Assembly (NCBI GenBank): GCA_017646185.1
Contig: JAGCNA010000151.1
Span: forward strand, 1-12,188
Source of the DNA: Clostridia bacterium
GTDB lineage: Bacteria; Bacillota; Clostridia; Oscillospirales; CAG-382
DNA: 12,188 nt
Direction of reading: 5' to 3'
The stretch's first letter is position 1. Each line of letters starts with the position of its first letter. The notes beneath the pieces are model-generated. The model worked only from the letters and a program-made list of their open reading frames with translations. It did not search any database and was not told where the DNA came from. Shown one piece after another: positions 1 through 6,320 of the stretch. The position numbers and the translations under genes were made by a program.

Positions 1-17
1 CCTACAAGTCTGCTCAT
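1..17 (-). CDS. Start of a divergent gene leaving the window (partial, unidentified)
   Basis: On the minus strand an ATG at 17-15 opens a frame reading M-S-R-L-V before the window ends. It is preceded by GAAGTGAT, a close match to the Shine-Dalgarno consensus, 7 bases upstream. A divergent gene facing away from the sortase fits the promoter-pair layout seen elsewhere in this window. Five codons are too few to name a product, so the gene is called only from the start signal. Confidence 0.45.
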
Positions 18-44
18 TTTAAGTATCACTTCCCTTTTTTCGGA

Positions 45-50
45 TATAAT
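45..50 (+). promoter_or_regulatory. Possible -10 box for the sortase gene
   Basis: TATAAT lies 19 bases before the sortase ATG, inside the near-symmetric stretch GGATATAATATGTCC (42-56). No convincing -35 hexamer sits 16-18 bases upstream. If this -10 is used, the leader would be only about 13 nt. The minus strand also reads TATTAT here, so the site could serve the divergent gene at 17-1 instead. This is a weak call. Confidence 0.35.
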
Positions 51-69
51 ATGTCCGGGTGATTTATTA

Positions 70-789
70 ATGAAAAAATATGTTTTGTTTACGCTCATAG
101 CATTCTGTATATCCGCTTTATGCTTTTTTAGCACAGATTTATTAAACGGAAAAAACCATGTAAACGCACAAGAGTATTTACCGGTAATAAAAGAAGCGGG
201 GAAAAACACAAACAAAAAATACGAAATTTACGGCGGTATGATGGAAAATCTTGCAAATAAATATCCCGATATCTGCGGCTGGATAAACGTGGAAGATACA
301 AAAATAAGCTATCCTCTGCTGCTTACCACAGATAACGAATACTATGTCCGTAAAGCCTATGACGGGTCCTACGATAAAAACGGATCTATTATCGTGGATT
401 ACAGATTAAAAGCATCTTTAACCGAAAACAGAAACATTATCCTTTACGGTCATAACATGGCTTCGGGAAATATGTTTGCATATCTTAAAAATCCCGAAAA
501 GTTCATAAACGCCGATATAGAGATATATTCAAACGGAAAGCTGGCAATATACAAGCCCTACGCCGCATATATCGAAAGCGGTAACGGATATATAAAAACC
601 GCTTTTGAAAACGAAGATGAACTGAAAAAATATGCAAAAGACGGAAAAGACAAATCTATTATAGATTTTGGCACCGCACCGGGAGAAAATCCCTCTCTGC
701 TCACCCTTGTAACCTGCGAAAGCAGCTTCGGGCTGGGAGAAAAAAGAATTATTGTTCACGCTGTTCTGACAGAAGTTTACGAAGATTAA
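70..789 (+). CDS. srtB: Class B sortase
   Basis: Predicted membrane-anchored cysteine transpeptidase of 239 aa that would cleave a C-terminal sorting signal and attach a surface protein to peptidoglycan, or join pilin-like subunits. Residues 4-20 form one N-terminal hydrophobic segment, so the catalytic domain lies outside the cell. The family triad is visible: His128 in ILYGHNM, Cys216 in TLVTCES and Arg226 in EKRIIVHA. The stretch YDGSYDKNGSIIVDYR (97-112) and the overall length are typical of class B rather than class A or C. The start is supported by GGGTGAT at 57-63. No LPXTG/NPQTN-type substrate is encoded in this window, so its client is unknown. The 3' end overlaps the convergent acyltransferase gene by 41 bp. 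The srtB symbol reflects class, not proven orthology to the heme-uptake SrtB. Confidence 0.93.
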   Translation: MKKYVLFTLIAFCISALCFFSTDLLNGKNHVNAQEYLPVIKEAGKNTNKKYEIYGGMMENLANKYPDICGWINVEDTKISYPLLLTTDNEYYVRKAYDGSYDKNGSIIVDYRLKASLTENRNIILYGHNMASGNMFAYLKNPEKFINADIEIYSNGKLAIYKPYAAYIESGNGYIKTAFENEDELKKYAKDGKDKSIIDFGTAPGENPSLLTLVTCESSFGLGEKRIIVHAVLTEVYED

Positions 790-1783
790 TCAGTTTTGAT
801 ATTTTTTGCAATCCGATTATGAGAAAACCGAAAAGAACGGAGGCAACCATCGCCGCAAAGAATTCGGCGTTATAACTGAGATCAGAAAAAATATACAGAA
901 AAAAGGTATGGGAAAAATAGATATAAGTGGATAATTTTCTTAATACCTTAAATGGTTTATCCGGTAATCCTGACAGGAAACCGGTATTAATAGAAATCCA
1001 AAACAGAAACAAAGCAACAAAAAATACGGAAAGATACATTCCCATTCCCTTTGGGGCGACAGAAAATTCCTCAACGATAAGAACTTCTATAATCATTACG
1101 GCGGTAGAAGCAAACAAACACAGCCAAGCAACGGTTTTTTTAAGTTTTAAGGAATGTGTTGCAAGCAATGCGCCCAATGCAACGTAAATAAATCCGAAAA
1201 AGATTCCGTTGCGGGTGGTACCGAATATATTGTAATACCCTCTTGCAAATTCATCTATAAATTCAAGGGTTATAAGGGGTTTATAGAATGAATGGAAAGC
1301 GCATCCCACAATATAAAGAGGCACGGAAAAGGCAAAAATCACCTTTGTTGAAATCCCCATACGGCAAAGAGCATATACCAACGCAACGGCAAATACCAAA
1401 GCAGGCAAAAACCAAAGCTGTCGGTAGCTTCCTTCAAAGAAGATAAGCTTGAACCACTTAAACAAAGATACTTTACCTTTGTTCCAATCTATGATTGCGG
1501 GCACGTATATGAAAGTACAGATAATGTACAACAGCCCCATTTTGGTAAGATATCTTGTAACCCGCTTGCCGAAGTTCGGTTCATCTATATGCCTGAACAA
1601 AAAGAATGCCGCCGCAGTAAAGAAGAAAGGCACCGCAATTCTTCCGAACACATCTGATATAAGCATATCCGCTATTTCGTTCCCTTTCAGAAAATGGGCG
1701 TGTATTGCCACAACGAATATGCTCATAATAAACTTTAAAAGATCTGCGAAATTACTGTTTTTCGGTTGGTCATCTGTTTTCAT
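749..1783 (-). CDS. Membrane acyltransferase, acyltransferase-3 (OafA/WecH-like) family
   Basis: A 344-aa polytopic membrane protein with about ten hydrophobic segments. Family marks are DLLKFIMSIFVVAIHAH near the N-terminus with the likely catalytic His28, RIAVPFFFTAAAFFLF (48-63), RQLWFLPAL (121-129), RNGIFFGF (191-198) and YIYFSHTFFLYIF near the C-terminus. Known members transfer acyl groups, often acetyl, to sugars of polysaccharides, peptidoglycan or antibiotics; the substrate cannot be told here. I chose the ATG at 1783 because GGAG lies 6 bases upstream; an in-frame ATG at 1825 would add 14 residues but lies deep inside dacA. The gene overlaps the dacA stop by 14 bases, implying translational coupling and a shared cell-wall role. 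No promoter of its own is visible. Confidence 0.88.
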   Translation of the reverse strand: MKTDDQPKNSNFADLLKFIMSIFVVAIHAHFLKGNEIADMLISDVFGRIAVPFFFTAAAFFLFRHIDEPNFGKRVTRYLTKMGLLYIICTFIYVPAIIDWNKGKVSLFKWFKLIFFEGSYRQLWFLPALVFAVALVYALCRMGISTKVIFAFSVPLYIVGCAFHSFYKPLITLEFIDEFARGYYNIFGTTRNGIFFGFIYVALGALLATHSLKLKKTVAWLCLFASTAVMIIEVLIVEEFSVAPKGMGMYLSVFFVALFLFWISINTGFLSGLPDKPFKVLRKLSTYIYFSHTFFLYIFSDLSYNAEFFAAMVASVLFGFLIIGLQKISKLINLRKLLSEQREQ

Positions 1784-2834
1784 TGCTTTCTCCATAATAT
1801 CTGGTATAAAGTTCAATACAGTCATTTATGGGGTCATATTTTGCGCCGCCTGCTGTGACGACGATGAATTTTTCTCCGTTATCGCTTACAGCCATACTTG
1901 CAAGACAATGTTTTGTTTCTGCGAGATATCCCGTCTTTCCGCCGAGAACAGTCATACCCGGAATGGAATCGTGGTCAATTCTCGTAAACATGGTGCTGAA
2001 GAAATAGTATCCTTCGGGATTTTTATCGGTGGGTGGAGTGGTATAATCCGCAGTGGAAAGGATTTCCCGCGCGAGAGGAATGGACATGGCGTAATCCAGC
2101 ATAAGTGCAATATCGCCAAGGGTGGAATAATTCGCAGTATCGTATAAACCGCTGGTATTTGTAAAATGAGAGCCGGAGCAGCCTATTTCGGCAGCTGTGG
2201 AGTTCATAAGCTTAACGTATTCTTCCTCACTGCCCGCAACCATTTCCGCTATTGCGGCAGTAGCATCCGCAGCAGAAAGCAATACTGCGCCGTACAACAG
2301 GTCTTTAAAGGTAACCGTATCCCCTGCCGAAATACCCGACATACTGGCACCGGCGAGATAATATTTGTTTATAAGACGGTAATCCATCAAATATTCGGTA
2401 TTTATATCAATTCCGCTTTGAACTGCCACGATAAGTGTCATTATTTTAGTCATGGAAGCGGGATAAATACGCTGAGTATAATTCTTACCGCCCAACACCT
2501 GACGTGTGGTAGCATTGATGATAATACCGTAATCCGAAGCAATTAAAGAATTCAAATTATCCGCACCGCTAAAACGCCAAGGAGTGGGAAGGGCGATAAC
2601 GGGTTCTTCGGAAACCTCTTCGGGTGCGCTTTCGGGAATGTTTGCAGATTCAGCTTCGGAAATATCGGTTAACAAGGATTCCTCTGACGGTTCGGCGTTT
2701 TTATTAAAAACAGAAATAAGCGATGCGGCTACAATGGCAATAATAAGCAGTACGGACATTATACGTACAATAGGTATGCTCCATATACGCCTGAGCTTTT
2801 TTCTTAAAAAAGCATTTTTAGAATTACTGTTCAT
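1770..2834 (-). CDS. D-alanyl-D-alanine carboxypeptidase-like protein (peptidase S11)
   Basis: A 354-aa penicillin-binding-protein-type serine peptidase expected to trim the terminal D-Ala of peptidoglycan stem peptides outside the cell. Residues 22-43 are one hydrophobic membrane anchor after a basic N-terminus, followed by an acidic Ser/Glu/Pro linker (46-78). Motif 1 is SMTK (Ser127, Lys130) and motif 3 is KTG (300-302). The place of motif 2 (SxN) reads SAAD (187-190), so the usual Asn is replaced by Ala, which may alter activity. It lacks the C-terminal beta domain and amphipathic anchor of classical PBP5; anchoring is N-terminal. The start at 2834 has AAGGA 7 bases upstream; an earlier ATG at 2891 would begin upstream of the predicted -10 box. 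It is the first gene of an operon with the overlapping acyltransferase. Confidence 0.92.
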   Translation of the reverse strand: MNSNSKNAFLRKKLRRIWSIPIVRIMSVLLIIAIVAASLISVFNKNAEPSEESLLTDISEAESANIPESAPEEVSEEPVIALPTPWRFSGADNLNSLIASDYGIIINATTRQVLGGKNYTQRIYPASMTKIMTLIVAVQSGIDINTEYLMDYRLINKYYLAGASMSGISAGDTVTFKDLLYGAVLLSAADATAAIAEMVAGSEEEYVKLMNSTAAEIGCSGSHFTNTSGLYDTANYSTLGDIALMLDYAMSIPLAREILSTADYTTPPTDKNPEGYYFFSTMFTRIDHDSIPGMTVLGGKTGYLAETKHCLASMAVSDNGEKFIVVTAGGAKYDPINDCIELYTRYYGESNENR

Positions 2835-2862
2835 GAATATATCCTTAATACTTTGATATTTT

Positions 2863-2891
2863 ATTATACAATACTTTATATGTTTTTTCAA
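2863..2891 (-). promoter_or_regulatory. Sigma-A type promoter for the dacA-like/acyltransferase operon
   Basis: On the minus strand TTGAAA (2891-2886), a 17-bp spacer and a perfect TATAAT (2868-2863) precede the carboxypeptidase start by about 30 bases, giving a leader near 22 nt. Its -35 box lies only 4 bp from that of the divergent GH35 promoter, so the two probably compete for RNA polymerase. Confidence 0.8.
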
Positions 2892-2895
2892 TACC

Positions 2896-2924
2896 TTGAC
2901 AAAAAGGTTTATAAATGTTAGACT
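2896..2924 (+). promoter_or_regulatory. Sigma-A type extended -10 promoter for the GH35 gene
   Basis: TTGACA (2896-2901), a 17-bp spacer and TAGACT (2919-2924) with an upstream TG (2916-2917) form an extended -10 promoter, weaker at the -10 than its neighbours. The -35 and its flank read TTGACAAAAAG, identical to those of the GH20 and PlsC promoters. The predicted leader is about 27 nt. A small palindrome TTACGTAA (2936-2943) abuts the ribosome site. Confidence 0.72.
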
Positions 2925-2957
2925 CTCAAAAAATGTTACGTAAAGGTAGTGAACAGA

Positions 2958-4697
2958 ATGAGCGTTTTGAGCTTCAAAAACGATATGTTTTTAAAAAACG
3001 GCAAAGAACACCGTGTTTTGTCCGGCGCTATGCATTATTTCCGTATTCCCAGAGAATACTGGCGTGACCGCCTTGAAAAACTGCGCCAGTGCGGTTTTAA
3101 CACGGTAGAGACATACGTTTGTTGGAATCTGCACGAGCCTGAAGAGGGTGTTTTAGATTTTACCGGAAATCTGGATCTCGGTGCATACATAGACGAAGCA
3201 AAATCTGTAGGGCTGGATGTGTATCTCCGTCCCGGTCCTTATATCTGCGCTGAATGGGAGTTCGGCGGACTTCCCTATTGGCTTCACAAATATCCGAATA
3301 TGTCCCTGCGCTGTTATGACGAAGCTTATCTCGGAAAGGTAGACGTTTACCTTGAAAAAATATTCGAGATAGCACGTCCAAGAATGGCAGAAAACGGCGG
3401 CAATATCGTGATGATGCAGATCGAGAACGAATACGGCTCTTACGGTAATGACAAAAAATATCTTGAATGGGTAAAAAGCAAATATATAGAATACGGAGCT
3501 ACCTGTCTGCTCTGCACTTCCGACGGTCCTTCTTATTGGATGCTCAAGGGCGGTGCGGTTGATGATGTGCTTGCTACCGTAAATTTCGGCTCCAATCCCG
3601 AAGGTGCTTTTGAGGTACTCCAACAATTCCGCAAAGATCAGCCCCTTATGTGCAGCGAATTCTGGTGCGGTTGGTTTGAGCATTGGGGCGAACAGAGACA
3701 CGCCCGAAGCGCAGACGACGTTGCCGATAATTACGACAGATTGTTAAAGCTTGGCGGAAGCATTAATTTTTATATGTTCCACGGCGGAACAAACTTCGGC
3801 TTTATGAACGGTGCAAATCACCATGAAAAATACGATCCTACAGTAACAAGCTACGATTATTACGCTCCGCTTTCCGAGGCAGGCGATATGACCGAATGCT
3901 ATTATAAGCTCCGTGAAGTGAATGAAAAGCACTTTGGTACTCTTCCTCCCCTCACCGTTAAAAATTCGGTTAAAAAGGCGTACGGCACCTTAAAACTCAG
4001 CCAGTGCGGTGATTTATGGAATAATCTTGAAAACATTTCCGAAAAGTTATGGTTCCCCGCACCGAAATATATGGAAGATATCGGGCAGGATTATGGATAC
4101 ACCCTTTACCGCACAAAAGTTAAAGGACCTTTTTATAACCAACCGTTATCAATGCCCGGAATGCGGGACAGAGCAATAGTTTACCTTAACGGTAAGCGGA
4201 TCGGAAAAGCCGAGAACGGTTATTTGTCCGACGATATACGGCTCGACGAACACACCTCTGATATTTATACGCTTGATATTCTGACCGAAAATATGGGAAG
4301 AGTTAATTACGGTATGAACGTAGGCGATAAAAAGGGCCTTAATAAGGTTATGCTGGATCTTCAGCATTTGTTTGATTGGGAGATTTACCCTCTTGATATG
4401 CGAAAGCTTTGCAGCCTTAATGACATCGGTACACAATTACCTGCGTTTTTCAAGGGTACCCTTGAAATAAACGATGAGCCCTGTGATACATTCCTTAAGC
4501 CAAGCGGTTTTTCCCACGGTTTTATTTCCGTTAACGGAATAAATATAGGCAGATATTATAACGAAAGAGGACCGCAGAAAACACTGTACATCCCTGCACC
4601 TTTCCTTAAAAAAGGCAAAAACGAAATTATTGTTTTTGAAACCGATTCTGTAACCGACTGTGTGATCGAATTTACCGATACCCATGAGCTCGGATAA
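2958..4697 (+). CDS. Beta-galactosidase, glycoside hydrolase family 35 (BgaC-like)
   Basis: A predicted cytoplasmic exo-beta-galactosidase of 579 aa with no signal peptide. The (beta/alpha)8 catalytic domain fills about residues 1-315: LSGAMHYFRIPREYW, then ETYVCWNLHEP and RPGPYICAEWEFGGLPYWL. The acid/base is Glu158 in QIENEYGSYG and the nucleophile is Glu234 in CSEFWCGWFEHWGE; GGTNFGFMNG (276-285) follows. The C-terminal half holds beta-sandwich domains, including LDILTENMGRVNYGMN and a final GFSHGFISVNGINIGRYYNERGPQKTLYIP-like jelly roll. Length and layout match the bacterial BgaC group, of which the Streptococcus pneumoniae member prefers Gal-beta-1,3-GlcNAc; that preference is inference here. 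I favour ATG 2958 (AAAGG 11 bases upstream) over in-frame GTG 2949, which sits only 2 bases from the same site. It shares this locus with a GH20 hexosaminidase that could act on the next sugar. Confidence 0.94.
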   Translation: MSVLSFKNDMFLKNGKEHRVLSGAMHYFRIPREYWRDRLEKLRQCGFNTVETYVCWNLHEPEEGVLDFTGNLDLGAYIDEAKSVGLDVYLRPGPYICAEWEFGGLPYWLHKYPNMSLRCYDEAYLGKVDVYLEKIFEIARPRMAENGGNIVMMQIENEYGSYGNDKKYLEWVKSKYIEYGATCLLCTSDGPSYWMLKGGAVDDVLATVNFGSNPEGAFEVLQQFRKDQPLMCSEFWCGWFEHWGEQRHARSADDVADNYDRLLKLGGSINFYMFHGGTNFGFMNGANHHEKYDPTVTSYDYYAPLSEAGDMTECYYKLREVNEKHFGTLPPLTVKNSVKKAYGTLKLSQCGDLWNNLENISEKLWFPAPKYMEDIGQDYGYTLYRTKVKGPFYNQPLSMPGMRDRAIVYLNGKRIGKAENGYLSDDIRLDEHTSDIYTLDILTENMGRVNYGMNVGDKKGLNKVMLDLQHLFDWEIYPLDMRKLCSLNDIGTQLPAFFKGTLEINDEPCDTFLKPSGFSHGFISVNGINIGRYYNERGPQKTLYIPAPFLKKGKNEIIVFETDSVTDCVIEFTDTHELG

Positions 4698-4730
4698 AAA
4701 AAGTGCCTTGCATTAAGCAAGGCACTTTTT
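4698..4730. terminator. Bidirectional intrinsic terminator between GH35 and lipoprotein genes
   Basis: A 14-bp perfect stem (4698-4711 with 4717-4730) around the loop ATTAA. It has GC-rich GTGCCTTGC at the core and A/T tracts at both bases, so it gives a U-tract in either direction. It starts immediately after the GH35 stop and ends 7 bp before the stop of the convergent lipoprotein gene. Confidence 0.93.
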
Positions 4731-4737
4731 ATGTTTT

Positions 4738-6300
4738 TTAGAGAGAAGATGTTCCCAAGAACACGCTTCTGTTGGGAATTTCAACGCCTTTGGGAGAGAA
4801 AGTCTGGGTAGATTCTTCTTTAAAAGTAACCGTTTCGCCCTCGATGACAAACTTTGCGTCGATCTTCACGGAATGCGAAATAAAGCAGTGAGTTTCCGTA
4901 TCAATGATAACGGTCACCTTTGCCTCGTTTACCTCTGCGCTGTCTGCGTATGCAAACAGGCCGTAATACTCTTCACCGTAAATCTGATAAACGTAAATAT
5001 CCGCAAACTCGGTAGCCATTTCTTTGGTCAGTGAATAAGTTAACGTTGCGGTACCGTCACCGTTATCGGTATACGCAAAATCCTTTCCGTAAGAAAGATC
5101 AATATTATAGCACACCCAATCTTCATAAACGAGCTTGGGAAGAATATTGTACTCAACGCTTTCAACTGCAGCATCAGGCATCTTGAAATATAACTTTCCG
5201 TCTTCAAAATAATAACGGTATTTATAGGGCGTGCCGTCTAAGTAGATGTCATAGGTCATAGCATACTTGTTCAGGGTAATGCCATCGTAGTTCATTTTAA
5301 TATCCAAGGTAACATCATCATTAAATCCATAGCCGTTTACCTTGTATTTTCTCAGCGTTGTACCTTTGTAATATTCTTGGTTCATTACGTATTCGTGAGA
5401 CAAAGCTGCATACACAACGTTGATACCGCCAACGTGAGTATAACCGGTATCGAGTATAACAACGCTGACGTTTTCGTTTATATCGGAAACGGCGGCAACG
5501 GATTGCATAGTAACGTTGATGGTCTGTCCCATAGTTTCCATTACAAATCCAAAAGCAACTTCCTCGGAAAAGAGATATCCTTCGGCGCTGACGATGACCT
5601 TATAATCGCAGGTAATTTCTTCATCCTGCTTAATATACTCTGCGTCGCTTTCCATATACTCGGCAAACATATCGTAAGGCACCGTGCCCGCTAAGGTCAG
5701 CTCATAGCTGCCGTCTTCCTTGGGAGTAACGGTACAGTTTTCATATATGTAATTTTCGAACAATTCGTTACCATTATCGGTATATGTTTGAAAGATCACC
5801 AACTGTACGTATTCCTCAAACTCTGCTTCGGTGCATTCGAAGGACAGACGTACGTTGTTGGAATTTGAGTAACCGATACCGTTTTTAAAGTAAAAGTTTC
5901 CGGTACGGTCCGGTGCGGTAAAAGAATAGCTCATCATCGCATTTTCGGTTCCCAGATCTTTACCTTTACCACGATAAGAAATTGATTGAGTGGAAGTGTT
6001 TCCGTTACCGAGATCCATCACAACGGTCTGCTCGGCATCCTGAACGAAGGATGAAACACCTTTGGATATCTCAGTCGAATATTCGATAATTTCCTTGGCG
6101 GTCATAGAAGCCATAGGATTTTCAACAACAAGCTCAGATTCCTCGGCGGACACCTCGTCGGAAGTATCGTTAACAGATATTTCGGGAGCGATGCTGCTTT
6201 CGTCTTCGGCAGGTTTGCTTACATCGGGAATTTTTGTAATGCACGCGGTTGCCAGGATGGCAACAAAAAGTGCAAGTGCCAAAAGTTTAAATTGCTTCAT
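4738..6300 (-). CDS. Lipoprotein of unknown function, two-domain, paralog A
   Basis: A 520-aa secreted lipoprotein. The signal peptide ends at the lipobox ATA-C with lipidated Cys20; an acidic Ser/Glu linker (21-62) follows, then an exported beta-rich region. Two halves resemble each other: about 64-280 and 300-520. Matching elements are NFYFKNGIGY with YYFEDGKLYF, KEDGSYELTLAG with GDGTATLTYSL, and a strand pair ending each half. This pattern recalls LolA/LppX-like half-barrel lipoproteins, but I do not recognise the family with certainty. No enzyme motif is seen. Its C-terminus PNRSVFLGTSSL nearly matches that of the upstream paralog, as do Cys156 and Cys189. The start at 6300 is set by AGGAG 6 bases upstream; the ATG at 6324 lies inside the previous gene. 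It lies 20 bp after paralog B in one operon. Confidence 0.85.
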   Translation of the reverse strand: MKQFKLLALALFVAILATACITKIPDVSKPAEDESSIAPEISVNDTSDEVSAEESELVVENPMASMTAKEIIEYSTEISKGVSSFVQDAEQTVVMDLGNGNTSTQSISYRGKGKDLGTENAMMSYSFTAPDRTGNFYFKNGIGYSNSNNVRLSFECTEAEFEEYVQLVIFQTYTDNGNELFENYIYENCTVTPKEDGSYELTLAGTVPYDMFAEYMESDAEYIKQDEEITCDYKVIVSAEGYLFSEEVAFGFVMETMGQTINVTMQSVAAVSDINENVSVVILDTGYTHVGGINVVYAALSHEYVMNQEYYKGTTLRKYKVNGYGFNDDVTLDIKMNYDGITLNKYAMTYDIYLDGTPYKYRYYFEDGKLYFKMPDAAVESVEYNILPKLVYEDWVCYNIDLSYGKDFAYTDNGDGTATLTYSLTKEMATEFADIYVYQIYGEEYYGLFAYADSAEVNEAKVTVIIDTETHCFISHSVKIDAKFVIEGETVTFKEESTQTFSPKGVEIPNRSVFLGTSSL

Positions 6301-6320
6301 TTTATTCTCCTTTCGGTAGA

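Noticed and set aside
42..56. Near-symmetric GGATATAATATGTCC considered as a regulator site
   Set aside because: The symmetry is imperfect, the site is single-copy, and it is largely explained by the TATAAT box.
1449..2147. 232-codon plus-strand open frame across the dacA/acyltransferase junction
   Set aside because: Both minus-strand genes here have strong family motifs and ribosome sites. The plus-strand translation is Cys/Ser/Ile-rich without motifs and spans two genes.
2936..2943. Palindrome TTACGTAA before the GH35 ribosome site, considered as an operator
   Set aside because: Eight bases in AT-rich DNA are expected by chance. It does not match the CcpA cre consensus and no second copy is seen at the other promoters.
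3153..3701. 182-codon minus-strand open frame inside the GH35 gene
   Set aside because: It is antisense to the catalytic domain, with the acid/base and nucleophile region on the other strand. It has no promoter or ribosome site and no motif.
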